Source: Sorghum bicolor (lineage: Eukaryota; Streptophyta; Magnoliopsida; Poales; Poaceae). From it: a stretch of DNA of 64,000 nt. Under the pieces are notes generated by a model. That model was not told where the DNA came from. It did not search any database and saw only the letters and a program-made list of their open reading frames with translations. The DNA is taken from NCBI RefSeq assembly GCF_000003195.3, contig NC_012873.2, forward strand, positions 47,835,166 through 47,899,165, read 5' to 3'. Below, in pieces: positions 1 to 11,889 of the stretch (positions within the stretch are counted from its first letter, which is position 1; each line of letters begins with the position of its first letter). The position numbers and the translations under genes were made by a program.

Positions 1-1273
1 AGTTCCGCTCCAGCCTCAACATCACCAGTGGCTAGTTGCGTCTGTGGGGGGCTCGTGTGTGTTGTACTTCTTTCTTCTTTTCAGTCCAGTCTGCAAACTC
101 CGCTGCGCCGGTAGTTCAGACTGCGGGGGGGTGTTGGAGTATAGGAGTGAGTATGTGGCTAGGCCCATGAGGCCCATGTATGCTATACTATATTGCTACC
201 CTCCTAGGGTTAGCCTAATCAAGGAAAATAAGCAGTTTAGCAAGCATGACAAGTTTTGGTCGCGACTCACGAACCAAACAGGCGTGTACATAATTCCTAA
301 TTTATGCATGTAGCATCCAAGGGTTAACCTCTCTACTATTGTGCATGCGCTGCTGCTTAGTGCTAAACATGCACCACAGAGACAGCTGTTCTGCAAGACA
401 GCAACCTCTTTCTATCATCACTCTCCACATCACCTAAAATCCTATGTGGCAATGCCATGAAGCGAACTAAAAGATACTCCCTCTGTTTCAAATTATAAGT
501 CATTTTGACTTTTTTGGTGAATAGAATTTGCTATGTATCTAGACGTATGTTATATCTAGAATTCTAGATGCACAGCAAAATGGACGTACCAAAAAAGTCA
601 AAGCGACGTATAATTTGGAATGCAGGGACGAGGGAGTAGCCGACAAGAACCACTGTAATGCCCCAGGTGTTGGGCAGGTTGAAGAGATTGCCCACTTCTT
701 TCAATTATTAATTTTAAACAAAAAAAAAGAAGTAATTTGCTCTTTTATTGTCAATGCCAACAAGCAGGCCAACACAATGGAATGAACTTGAAACACTGAA
801 CATTAAATGAGACCATTTATATATACATTGGCAAAATCAACCATTTTATGCTTTATTAAAAAGAATTCAGATATGAGAATTTGACTCCTATTCAGTAGCA
901 ACAAAGCGAAATTACCAATATATAATACTGCTAAAGCAAGAATCGAGTTAAATGCATAAACGAGCCATATGCCCACAAGGAGATAGAGCAAAATTTAATT
1001 AGGCAGATGCACATCTTTTTAGATCATGCTGATTTGACCCAATCCAAGTTACCCCATAGGATTGATAAGCTTAATTATATTGGGTCTGAAACCCTATATT
1101 TTGTTTTCCTTAATAAGTAGTAATGCTAGAAGGGGCTGGAAAGCTGACATGAAAGATTCACTTTTCTAGCCCAATTATAGGATGTACATCAAAATTATAT
1201 TTTGAACTTGGTACCTTGAAAATCATTTTTCTAAAATAGATAATAGCATTTATAATGGAATCCCATCAAGTAC
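1..1273 (-). other. RAD50 intron 17, left-edge part
   Basis: Exon 17 ends with a good GT donor at 1272-1273 in phase 2, and no continuation of the RAD50 coiled coil was seen to the left, so this stretch is read as intron. It is A/T-rich apart from a Stowaway-type MITE at 477-636. The short open frames here have no recognisable domain. Confidence 0.6.
477..636. mobile_element. Stowaway-type MITE (Tc1/mariner)
   Basis: This 160-bp element begins CTCCCTCTGTTTCAAATTAT and ends in its imperfect inverse, finishing GAGGGAG, with a TA on each side (475-476 and 637-638). Subterminal AAGTCATTTTGACTTTT-like sequence is typical of grass Stowaway elements. There is no coding capacity. Confidence 0.88.
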
Positions 1274-4200
1274 CTTGTTCTCTGCAGAGAGTTCAGCTCC
1301 AGTTGAATTTCCTCCAAAGACTTGACACCTTGGCCACTAGAATCAAGTGTATATTCAAGCTCTTCTACTTCTTTGCGTAGCTGTTGTATTTCACGTACAT
1401 GCCTGTCAATAGTATCAGTGGGTTGTAACAGGACTTCGACTGCATCCCTGTCCATTTTAACTTGGGCAAGAACACCCAAAAGCTGCAACAAGGCGCCACA
1501 TTATAGAGGATATACAGAAAAGTAGTTTTCACAAAGACGAAAGTATTGGCAAAACATAGAAGGTAAAGTTTTGAAATAAATGAAACACAGCATTCTCAAT
1601 AAAACAATATTATAACAACAGATGATTCCTCTGCTAGATGATCTAATTTGTCATGAAGCAATACAGCTGTAATGTGTTCACAGAGGATTGAGATCATGCT
1701 CTCTAAAATATAAGTGTTCCTATCTCTGCCAAGCAAAATAGTATGACATCAACCTTAGCTGCGTAAAGATCTCTGCAAAACTCAACGCAGCTTCAAGCTT
1801 GACCTTGTTACTAGTCAAGCACGCCAGAGATTTCAAGAAAATGGCAAAGGCAGAATTTGTCCCTTGTTTAATGAATGGTACATGACCTAATTGACGGCAT
1901 TTTATTTTAAAGAATAGGTGTCCCTTTACTTAAATACATGATCAAAATATCAATCTTGAAACTTTTAAGCCAGTGCACAAACTGTCCGCTTTATTAGCTA
2001 GTCAACCAGCAGTTTTTCTACCTTCGCCAATTAAATCAGGACCACCGTGTAGACTAGTTTGAAAGGGAATAAGCACTTAAAAAGACAACAGTGATGACAT
2101 CCTCTTGTTTCGATCAGAGATAAATAGCCAGAGTACTCTTTGCTCTACTTCCTACAGCTGTGTGTGCGAGAATTGAAAGTGGATGGCGTTAATAACAGAA
2201 CTAACATCATCAAATGTCTGCGCCTTCTGACTTTCATCTGCCAAATGTTGATTCAAGTTTTTCTCTGCTAGAGGTATGGTTTCTTCTAACAGCTTCATGT
2301 AAGCATCATAGATAGTACGAAGTTTATCCAATTGCTGAAAAAGGGCTTCAGCATTTGATGATTCCAGTGCCAGAGCTTTAGATTTCTCTGCAGTACTTGA
2401 GTTTTGCATCCTTTGCTGAGATGGACAGCAGAAAACAACATCAGTGAACAAGTCCAACATTTGACTTTTAAACAGAAAGAACATTTTTTTATTATTTTGT
2501 CACCTACTTTCTTCACGAACTCATCCTCCTCATCAGGTGTAAAAGCACGTTCACAGCATGGGCAGACATGATTCTTACGAGCCAAATGTTCAAAAGGTGC
2601 AAGCATTTCCCGCATTCCATTTGCAAAATTCTCTAACCTGGGCATGGAAGAAATCATTTAATATAAGTATCTCGAGGACAACTTCAACAGAATAGTATAG
2701 ACTTGGATATCAACCTTTTCTGCTCATCTCTTTTGTTCATGGCATCTTGCAGAACTTTGGGAAACATGTCAACATTAGCAGATATCTGTAGAATAGATTG
2801 AAGTTTCGAGTCCAGGAATCTTCTCTTTGCTGTATAAAAATTTCAAATGTGAATGACATATACATGTTGGTCAATGGAATAGCACAGTATTTAAATAACA
2901 GGCAAATAAATCAACGTGCAGTTTTAAACTGCATTTTACATCTATACCTAAGAACAATTGCGCATACATAACTGTTACACAAGATATGCTGCCACTGTTT
3001 TTTTTGGGACAAAAATTCTACTGTGTCAAATGAAGTGATTGCAGCGAGGTGCATTGAACAGAAAATTCTCACTAAAGCTATACTTAAGATACTCCCTCCG
3101 TTAAAAAAATACTTGGCGTTGATTTTCACAGCATTCAAGGTGCAATTAACCATTATCTTTTATTAGAAAATCTAAATCGTTATAATATCTAATAAATGTA
3201 TGAGATTGAAAGTACTTTTTCAAGACAAACATATACATACGATCTTTATGTTTACAAAACAAATTTGACAAATATTGACAGTCAGTTTCCAAATTTTGCC
3301 GACGCCAAACACACGTCACTACAGCAAGCCCAGAAGGCGGCGGATGTAAGTCTTGCTCCCCCAACAGAAATTTCAGAAACGTAAAGAACAATTGGCCTCT
3401 GCCAGCTCTTGCTTGTAGTCGTAAGTGGTTTTGAGCCACCAAATTGTTTCAAATAAGTTTTCTCCAGGGAAAAGTTACAGGCAAGCCCAAACGAATAATC
3501 CCCCCACAGGCCTCACTCTAATAAATTTCCAAAATTCAAACATGGTGAACCTTTTTAAATTTGCCAACTTGGTATTAAACAAGTAAACATGTCCAGTCAT
3601 AAGATCTTACCATCCATATCTCTTCGAAGTTTTGTCAATTGTTCTCTAGCATCAGTTACTTTGCTCTGAGTCAATTTAAGCTCTTGCTCTGCTTCCTGGG
3701 ATTTTGATTTCAAATCATTGTATTCCTTGTCCACAGGCCTGAGTAAGCAGATTCAATGGTGTCATTAGTAATCAGTAGATGCAGAAATAACAAATAAAGT
3801 GCTAAATGCACTACTGTAACTATAAGAGATTATGTGATTATAGCATTATACGGGTACTTTTCAATGGACTTTAGGTCCATTTGCCTACCTTTATAGGCAC
3901 ATACCTTTAGCCCAAGCAATGTTCCTAACAGTAGCATTTTTTATGGCAATTTCAATGAATAACAATTCAATTGGTTGAATCCATGCAGGCCTAAACTCTA
4001 AATCAACCATTGATTGAATAAACTACAGATATGCTAACCAAAACGAGAATGCATGTTTCTGTCTATAACCAACTTGTATATGTATTGAGTTTGTATTCAG
4101 GATGCACAATTAATGGAAGTGAACACAAATGAGGATGCTAGCGCTACCCATCCAGTTGTCTATGCAAAAACTGTTATTACAATTACAGTTTTTGCATAGG

Positions 4201-7200
4201 TAAATACAATTAAGATTAATAACATGAGTATAGCAATGTAGGACTTAATAAGTTATTATGCTCTTGAAAGTAAAGTTGCACACTGAATATAATTAATAAG
4301 AGTAATTATGACAAACCAAAAGGCTTGATTGATCTCCTTCTTCATATCCTTCTCAGAAGGAACCCACCCCAGAACACTTCTGATTTTGTCCTTATACTCA
4401 TTAACGCTGCATTTTACAATTCAAGAGTTAAATGATTTTTTTAATAATATGAAGAGGGAAGGAGTAACAGCATAGACATAAATTTGACAATACAAACAAT
4501 AAGAGAAAGGAACAAAACATGCATCTCATTGAGCTTGTCGTTGCTGCTTCCCAATGCATCCTTCTTCAAAACCAGTCTTACTCTTTCATCAGCATTTCTA
4601 TTTATTGTATCTTTCTCCCGCTGCAGTAATTTAATTTTCTGCTCCAAACTAAACATTTCTGTTCGTTTCTGATGTATAATTGAATCATAGTCTCTTTCTC
4701 CAAGGGCAAGTGTCTTCCTCTCAATTTCAATTTGCTATTTGGAAAGAAAGTAAAACAAATTACTTACAAAATTAAGACAATTTCATGCTCCAAAGAGAAA
4801 GTAGAGAATGTAAAGGAATGCAGGTGCCAAGCGTGCAAGAGCCATTAAACGCCGCATCTCTAAGCAGTTGTGATGAAACTGAAGGTTTCAAAAGATCAAA
4901 ACACAATGGTAACTGGCCAGTTAGACGAAAGAATAATCTTGACCTCAGAACACCCAAATTCTCAAATCAAATTTACAAAACAGTGATTCAAAATGGTACT
5001 GACTTCATACAAACCATCCCAGGTAGGAACTGGATGCAAACCAACCAGATTCATTCACATATTAACAGCACAAATTAAAAACACTCAGACAAAAAACCAG
5101 AAACGAGAGCTAAGAAACTGGTCTGAGATTCAAAATTTTGAAATGCTATCAGACTTCCAATATTTTTGTATAGTTGGAAGCAAACAAATGAACTTTTCAA
5201 AACAGCCAGGCACATCTGACAGGTAAAACAAATACCATATGTCTCTCCTTCTCATCAATACGGGGCAGATTAAGTTTTGAAAGCTCCACTTCTGCAGCAT
5301 CACGTTCTTTCTCTTTATCTTTTCTCCGTCTTAAAATGCCTGACTGAAAATTATTCAATATATTAGGAAATGGTGCCTGAAATATAAGTTATGGAAGAGC
5401 CTACTGGTGTAGGTAATTCCAATGTTCTTTCCATCACTAACCATGGATTCAATCTTAGATTGTATCTGACCATCGACTTCAGAGTAGCGAGCATTTATTT
5501 TAAGATAGTGTTTCCACAAAACATTTAATTGATCTTCATTGGATTTCTGCTCAAGAAAGAGAACAGCCATAATTAGTAAGTACTTTTTAATAATGAAACC
5601 TGAATGTACAGGGACAGATGCTTTAATAATGAAATAAAGTAGCATCCTTCCTCATTAAAAATCACTTCACACATGAATTGTGCATCCAACCACTGAGAAG
5701 ACAAGTGAAAAAGAGAACTAAACTGCAAACGAGAAGGGTGCAGATAAAGCATGTGTGCAATGTGGATAACTCAGTACAAATTTTCATTTTTAGAATGGTT
5801 TGGTAAAAGTATACAACAGAAGCAATTTCAAAAAGGAGACGAAACCTTCTTCTCCTGCAAATCAATCTCAAGATTTGAGAGTCTCGCTTTAATCCTGTTT
5901 GTAAGGTCCATAGCAACATCATTCGTAAAGGGGTATTCAGGAACCGGCCCAAGATTATGTTTAGTGAACATATTTTTTATGTCCGAGTCTCGTTCAAGCT
6001 TCATAGTCCGGTGAGCCTGGAAACAATAAACACGATTTAAACTCCACTATACTTCTATAGTGAACAAAAGAAAGAGAAATGTCAGCAGGAAAAAATAGAA
6101 GAAAAGGATTGCCTCAGCTTCTGCCTCGAGCTTTCCTATTTCATGTGTTAATTCAGAATGTTGTTTGGTCAGAAGGGAGCTATTTGACGCTTCATCATTC
6201 ATCTCTCTTCCAAGTTTACTGATTTTCGTTTCTAGTACTGCAATCCTTTCTTCAAATTTTGTTTGCCATTCCATTAGTTCCTCATCAGTATCTAAACAAA
6301 ACAATGTTCAGCTGTTATCATGTTGGGGAAAACTATTGGGAACAAGGGAATACTAGTGCTTGAACTTTACCTTCATTTTCCTCAGAAAGTGCAGCATACT
6401 GTTGTTGCTGAAGCGTAAATAATGTACTTCTCTCTGTTGCCTTGGTGTTAATTTGCCCCTGAATTCTTCTCAATTCATCCAAACGTGTTTCCATTTGCAG
6501 GATTTCGCTTTCAATACCATGGATCTTTTCCTTCAGTTGCTCCATCTGGGATTTTGAGGCATCGGACTTTTCTTGATCTTGAGCAATATTTTCACGCAGC
6601 TGCAAAAGTAATGAATGAATGGAACAGTTCTACCTCTAAACTAAACTCCACATATGTGTAAAATGTATTCAGTTTTGCTGTAAGAAATCTGTTGTTAAAC
6701 AAACACCATTTTTTCACAAGAACTACCTTGAAATAGTGTTAGAATATAATTATAACAGCCCATATTGGGCTTACGGCCCATTGGCCTTGTACTCCTAGCC
6801 TGACTTGTATTAGTACCACATTGTAACTTGTAGATGTACTGCAAGCCTTCCTGGCTATATAATGAAGGTCACCCCCCCCCCTGGTTAGGGTGTGCGGTGT
6901 TTCTCTACAAATAGAACTGAGCTGAAGAGGAGTATGGAGTAAGAACAAGTAGATTAACAGAAGAGACAATGCAATAATAATGGTAACCATCAGTACAACA
7001 CTTATATGTTGATCTCTACAATTTAGGATAGGAAACAGAAAACAAATATGGAAGAATGCAGAGCTAACTAACATGTGCAAATAATGTAAAATTGAATCAG
7101 TTTGCCATCAAACTAATTCTCACAAGTTAAGAAACAAGATTTTACTATTCTGCTGTCAAACGTATTCACAAATTTGTTTTAATTTGTCCACTGTCAAAAA

Positions 7201-10200
7201 TATGCATATTGTTTAAAATTATCAAATATCCAGAATAAATTAGAATCTGCGAAGTATATATAAATTAAACAAATTTTTAAATTTGATTAAGATTTTAAGG
7301 GTAAAACCTACAGGCTAAAATATCGCAAACATTTTTGGTCCAGAGGCACAAGTCATGTGACCCCTTATTGCCCCCTAACAATTCATCTTCAAAGAAATGT
7401 GATTATTATATGTTGTATCAAAGAATCACAAGACCAAACCTAACAGAATAGCAAAGTTTACATATAACAAAAAGAGAAATTACAATGGCACAATCACATG
7501 CTAGTGTGGTGGAATATGAACATGATAAAGTGGCAAAAAAAACAACCATCAAGATTCATTTCATAACATGAATAAGCAAAACAAAGAAGAAAAGGGACAG
7601 GGAGAGAGAGAGAGAGAGAGAGAGAGAGGTGGCAATTTAGAGTTCTAGAAGTGTTATGGGTGGCTGGAGGGCCAGCCCACCTGCCTCTCATGGCAAGTAT
7701 AAGGATTAGGAAAGAGATTAGATCAGATTAACTCCTTATTTCTAAAGAATTAATTTCTTAGGGATGAAGTCTCCTCTCATCTATATAAGGATGGGATCAT
7801 GTCTTCTTTGAATCAGGCAATAAAGAAGAATTAATCCAATTTTTCCGCCATACTCTAGTCTCCCTCCACGCCGACTTTGCCAGCCATCTTCATGGCAATG
7901 GTTATCCCCAAATGATCTAAGGATCATAACATCTAGTGAAAAAACAGTACCTTGTGTGCTTGGTCTTTTACAGTCTGAAGGTTCTCCAGCTTTAACCTAA
8001 AAGTCTTGATCTCTTGCATTTGATCCTTGTGAAGTTTCTTTATGACTTCAAGAGCTTTGGTATAACTGTACTTGAATTTAGAAATTAAGGAATCAGATCG
8101 TAGTCATGAAAAATGGCATCAAGTCATTGACCATCAGCAAGCATTATTTAGGGCTCGTTTGGCCAAGCTCTGGCAGCTCTGGCTCTTCAGCACCTGTTAC
8201 TTTTCTGCACTGTGCAGCAGCTCCAGCTCCACTCGCAATCAACTGGCTGACAGCAAGAGCCGCCGAAGCCAATATTTGTGGGCTCCCTCGGCTCTGCTAC
8301 AGTGCATATTTCAAATTGACGACAGTTTCAACTAAGAAATAATTTGGTGTTGCTCAAAGCTTCTTAATAAGTATACTAAATAGTATTCTCTCCATCCAAA
8401 AATATAGTTCACTTTGGCTTTGTACCAAGTCAAACTTCTCTAACTTTGACCGGGTCTATAGTAGAAAAAAATGCACAATCATCATCAACATCAAATTAAT
8501 TTCATTAAATCTACCATGAAATTGTCTTCATAGTATACTTAACTTGGTATCATAGATGCTAATATATTTTTCAAAAAACTTAGTCAGTAAAGTTTGACTT
8601 GGGACAAAACTATTTGGAACAGAGGGAGTAGTAGTTTTCTCAAGTACCGGGTGGCAGAGAAGATGTCATCGAACTTCTTCTTAAGTGTTGACGGGTCCTG
8701 CAATGGCCAATTGGATTCATCTTGGTGAACAAATATAACATTCTCCAGTACAGCCTTAGAAACACCCATTAAGGCAGGAATCTCTCTATCCATGTCCGCA
8801 CATCTGTAGCTGAGGCAGACCTTCTGTACTAAAATATAACCAATTATAAAATTGATGTGTCAATGAATAAACTGAACATTTGACGCTAAAATAGTAAATA
8901 CTAGTACAGTGTTAGCAAAAAAAAAATGTTGTTCCATAGAACTTACTACAAGTTACAATCAACAACAGTCCCAAACAACAAGCAAGATTCCATTGCCTGA
9001 AGACATGGATTTCATTTCATAATTTATATGTGCAACCAAATCACCACTATGTGAATACAAAGATACAAAAGGCAGAGCAGCGTGCTAGATGAAGTAATTT
9101 TTATGACTAAAGACAAACACAAAGAAATGAAAGATACTGGAACACGTAGGAACCCTTTAGATACTGGAAATTTTACATGATTCGCAACATATTTTCATTA
9201 TCACATCAATTAAATACCTTTTATATGCATTTTTTTTCTCGAACACGTAGGAACCCTTTATATGCATCAACAAGATAGGAGAAAAATAGAATTTCACTAT
9301 GTTCTGACAGAGAACAAATTGAGATTGAACACTTTACCTAATACTATGCACTCACTCGCTAGCAGCAATTGCGATTTATATAAGGCATATGGGGGCTGCC
9401 ATGATGTGATACATACCTCTTGTAACTTAGAATATTATCATGAGACTGTAGCTGGTTAATTTAGTGTCATAAGAAAAATGCAGTTATTTCCATGACACAA
9501 TAAAGTAAGGTAGACAGTGCACATCACAATGGTCGTGGAGCAAGAGTACCAGTCTGCCAGACAAGCTGGACAGGGGGTCCTAGACTAGACAAGAGGTGCT
9601 GTATTAAATTAAAATGGATTAAATTTGATTTGAGGCTAAATTTTCTCTTAGGGTTTTTTAGGCTTATATTTCTCTTAGGGATTCTACCGGCAAGGCCGGT
9701 GCAGCAACCCTGGCAGCACCGGTCCTTGCTCCACCCCTGCATTGCAACATGTTGCTGTTTCATGAAGAGTTGTCCAGCAATTTGTTACCCTGGGGTTTTC
9801 AAAACCAATGTTTTCTGATCGGCTTATCGTTTCTAATCGGTCTGGCACCGATCAGGACGATTAATCGACGATCAGGACGATTAATCGACTCCTGATCGGT
9901 CTAATCGTCCATATAATCGTCCAGTATAAATCAGGACTATATAAGTATATATCATATATGTATGGTATATATACCATATACTATATATTTATATAGTACA
10001 CATCAAGCATCAAGACTATATTTCTAGTTAGTTGGCTACTTACCTATGAGATTTGACTCTATATATTTACATATGGACATCAAGCATCAAGGTCAAGGGG
10101 GAGGAAGAAGCAGGCAGCAGGGAAGAGTGAGGAGGAAGCAAGCAGTAGCGGGCTACTTGGATTGGAGCTGGAATGGGGAGGAAGAAGCAGGCAACAGGGA

Positions 10201-11597
10201 AGAGGGAGGAGGAAGCAGCAGGCAGCAAGGAAGAGGGAGGAGGAAGCAGCAAGCAAGCAGCAAGCAGCATGAGCAGGAGCAGCAGCTCAGTAGCTGACGG
10301 CTGGAGTGGGAGTGAGGACTGAGAAGAGAGTGAGGGTGAAGTTATAAGGGAAACCCTAATGGCCCTGACCCAATTAAATATATCCCGGGCCAAAAGCAGA
10401 CCATCTGCCAGTCAACTCTGATCGGTCAGGAGGCCTGATCGGACGATTAATCGTGATTAATCGACGATTAATCGGACGATCAGGTTTCTGATCGCTCTAA
10501 TCGAATCGGAGGCCCTAATCGAGTGCTACAGACCGATAATCGCGATTAATCGCGATTAATCGGACGATCAGAAAACACTGTTCAAAACAATGCATTGTAA
10601 ATGTCGCTCTCTAGTAAAACTATTATATGCCAAAGTAGAATTTATCAACTAAAAATGAAAAGATCAAATGGGCACCAACAAACTAAATTGAAAAAAAAAG
10701 GAAAATGTGCAGACCTCCCCTGTGTGTGGATTTATAGTCTGGAGGACGCTTTCAATTGCCTTAAACTCCATCTTTGATGCCTTTTGGGTAAGCTGGAAGG
10801 ATCGGATGCACACCACATCCTTTCCTGCTGCTGTCTTAAACCGCAGCTTAATCTGTCCTTTTGTTTCCGTCTCACCAGCCACCTGCATTGTACAGGATAA
10901 TAAATCCTCAAAACAGATTACAGAGTTGCATTTACACCCACATTAACCACAGTTCTCAAATTCTGAAATGCCCCAACACCCAAGATAAAGCAAAGCCCCC
11001 CCTGCTTTGCTGGCCACACGAGAGAACCCAAGACCGTGATATAGAAGAGTTAATGGACTAATTGGTATGAAAACCGAGCATATCAGGCCTTGTTTGGTTT
11101 CCAAAAATTTTCAAGATTCCCCGTCACATCGAATCTTGCGGCACATGCATGAAGCATTAAATATAGATAAAAGAGATTACCTGTAATTTACGAGACGAAT
11201 CTTTTGAGCCTAATTAGTCTATAATTAAATAATAATTGACAAATATAGCGAAACCCAAATTTTTTTACGAACTAAACAAGGCCTCACCTTGGGGTCGTGG
11301 ACGAAGGTGTGGCCAGAGCGGGAGTTGGGGGGCAGCTCGCCGGTGCAGGAAAGCTTCAGGCACTCGATGATCGTCTGCAAAAGAAACAGAATATAACACA
11401 CGAAAATCAATCCGGGAACGACTAATCTGCTGGGTGCAGGAGCTAGGATTTAGGGTGTGTAATCAAACACATACGGTCTTGCCAGCCCCGTTGGGGCCGA
11501 CGATGAGGGTGAGCGGCTTGAAGAAGGTGATGACGTTCTTGTTGTCCGGATCGAAGCTCCGAATCCCCTTGATCAGCATCTTATCCACGGTGCTCAT
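1274..11597 (-). CDS. RAD50: DNA repair protein RAD50, 5' two thirds (17 exons, partial)
   Basis: RAD50 is the SMC-like ATPase of the nuclear MRE11-RAD50-NBS1 complex that tethers and processes double-strand breaks. Exons read 5' to 3' on the minus strand: 11475-11597, 11288-11374, 10715-10882, 8648-8823, 7951-8065, 6371-6599, 6113-6291, 5846-6016, 5442-5546, 5236-5343, 4523-4734, 4317-4406, 3611-3738, 2715-2829, 2508-2637, 2206-2415 and 1274-1482. All junctions keep phase, and the total is 2555 bp, about 851 codons of roughly 1,310 expected. Visible landmarks are the N-terminus [17 protein letters not shown], Walker A GPNGAGKT (residues 34-41), Q-loop HQDES (about 160), a long charged coiled coil and the CPCC zinc hook (about 694). 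An in-frame ATG 26 codons upstream exists, but MSTVDKM is the conserved plant start. Introns 7 and 11 need GC donors. Signature, Walker B and the C-terminus lie beyond the left edge. Confidence 0.96.
2508..2637 (-). other. RAD50: RAD50 exon 15 with zinc hook
   Basis: This exon encodes the apex of the coiled coil, with the invariant CxxC (CPCC) followed by [12 protein letters not shown]. In the family two such hooks from two RAD50 molecules coordinate one zinc ion and join the complex. Flanking exons 14 and 16 encode the coiled-coil strands on either side. Confidence 0.93.
3091..3310. mobile_element. Stowaway-like MITE, one end degraded
   Basis: The left end ACTCCCTCCGTTAAAAAAAT is a typical Stowaway terminus. 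The expected inverted right end is only faintly visible near GCCGACGCCAAAC around 3300. It lies in RAD50 intron 13. The right boundary is approximate. Confidence 0.5.
4160..4199. repeat. Perfect 15-bp inverted repeat (hairpin) in RAD50 intron 12
   Basis: CTATGCAAAAACTGT at 4160-4174 is followed after 10 bases by its exact reverse complement at 4185-4199. No transposon ends were recognised around it. Confidence 0.8.
4521..4522 (-). other. RAD50: GC splice donor of RAD50 intron 11
   Basis: Exon 12 opens with one base of a split codon, so exon 11 must end in phase 2. A GT four bases further on would leave phase 0 and an immediate stop in exon 12. Ending after GAGAT, with a GCATGT donor, restores [12 protein letters not shown], which fits plant RAD50. 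Intron 11 is therefore read as GC-AG. Confidence 0.65.
6111..6112 (-). other. RAD50: GC splice donor of RAD50 intron 7
   Basis: Exon 7 must end after a GAG codon (EAEAE) for phase and homology to continue with [10 protein letters not shown] in exon 8. The bases that follow on the minus strand are GCAATC, and no GT in a usable position is nearby. This makes a GC-AG intron (6017-6112) the simplest reading. Confidence 0.75.
6738..6990. mobile_element. LTR-like fragment in RAD50 intron 5
   Basis: The stretch opens TGTTAGAATATAATTATAAC and contains GCCCATATTGGGC, a TATATAATGAAGG TATA-like site and a C-run, all common in short Copia-type LTRs. No matching CA end or target duplication was found, so the right end is a guess and the element may be truncated. 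Confidence 0.4.
7602..7629. repeat. (AG)n microsatellite
   Basis: About 14 uninterrupted AG dinucleotides lie inside RAD50 intron 5. Confidence 0.95.
7652..7931 (+). mobile_element. TRIM-like solo LTR, 280 bp, in RAD50 intron 5
   Basis: The sequence is bounded by TGTTATG at 7652 and CATAACA at 7931. It holds a TATATAAGG box and an AATAAAG polyadenylation-like signal in the right order for an LTR. A TCTAG follows the right end, and another TCTAG lies three bases before the left end, so the target duplication is imperfect. There is no internal coding part. Its right end is 17 bases from the donor of exon 5. Confidence 0.55.
8386..8628. mobile_element. Stowaway-type MITE in RAD50 intron 4
   Basis: Ends are TTCTCTCCATCCAAAAATAT and GGAACAGAGGGAG, flanked by TA on each side. 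Internal TTTGACTTGG and its inverse form the subterminal arms. The element ends 17 bases from the intron 4 donor at 8646-8647. Confidence 0.75.
9806..10580. mobile_element. Non-autonomous hAT-type element in RAD50 intron 3
   Basis: This 775-bp element has inverted ends CAATGTTTTCTGATCG and CGATCAGAAAACACTG and an 8-bp target duplication TTCAAAAC (9798-9805 and 10581-10588), the hAT hallmark. Both subterminal regions are packed with CGATTAATCG-like palindromic motifs, a usual transposase-binding layout. The centre (about 10090-10285) is a purine-rich GGAGGAAGCAGCA repeat. No transposase frame is present. Confidence 0.88.
10090..10285. repeat. Purine-rich degenerate tandem repeat inside the hAT element
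   Basis: Units resembling GGGAAGAGGGAGGAGGAAGC and AGCAGGCAGCA recur several times. Open frames here are a result of the repeat and show no domain. Confidence 0.7.
11086..11283. mobile_element. GGCCTTG-type MITE at the RAD50 intron 2 donor
   Basis: This 198-bp element opens GGCCTTGTTTGGTTTCC and closes GAACTAAACAAGGCC, with 3-bp target duplication TCA (11083-11085 and 11284-11286). The 3-bp duplication and long inverted ends suggest a PIF/Harbinger-like or related MITE. On the RAD50 strand the element begins at intron position +5, and the target duplication overlaps the GT donor. Confidence 0.85.
11475..11597 (-). other. RAD50: RAD50 exon 1 with Walker A motif
   Basis: This first coding exon has 41 codons, from ATG at 11597 to the threonine of the P-loop. 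It holds the start of the ABC-type ATPase head and ends exactly in the nucleotide-binding loop GPNGAGKT. Exon 2 continues with TIIECLK. The donor is GTATGT. Confidence 0.93.
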
Positions 11598-11889
11598 CTT
11601 GCCCCGCGAGCCCCAGGTGGCCTTCCTCCCCGACTTGCGCTCCTCCTCCGGTCCGTGCCGGAGCGATTGCACCAAATCTAGATTGCGGATGCTATCTCCC
11701 TAGCGACATCTATTGATTACGCTCATCCATGCATAGCTGATTGGAGACCGATTGCAAAGAGGGAAGGAGAGGGGGAATGGAGGAGGGAATCGCGTTCTTG
11801 GTTTTGGCGTCTTGTGGGGTTTAGGGTTTTGTATACAGGATTTCTGAGGTACTCTGGCGATTTCTGAGGGATTCAGCGAATTGGACGAG
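11598..11889 (-). promoter_or_regulatory. RAD50: RAD50 5' leader and proximal promoter
   Basis: This is the sequence between the RAD50 start codon and the first upstream MITE. No clear TATA box was identified, which is not unusual for a housekeeping repair gene. The limits are set only by the start codon and the transposon. Confidence 0.5.

Noticed and set aside
8106..8342. Possible short gene in RAD50 intron 4
   Set aside because: No domain; the GGGCTCGTTTGG start suggests a transposon fragment, but no second end was found, so neither was listed.
10046..10297. Gln/Arg/Gly-rich open frame
   Set aside because: Product of the purine-rich repeat in the hAT-type MITE.
11463..11675. RAD50 start at an upstream in-frame ATG (11675)
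   Set aside because: Adds 26 residues absent from known plant RAD50; MSTVDKM at 11597 is the conserved start.
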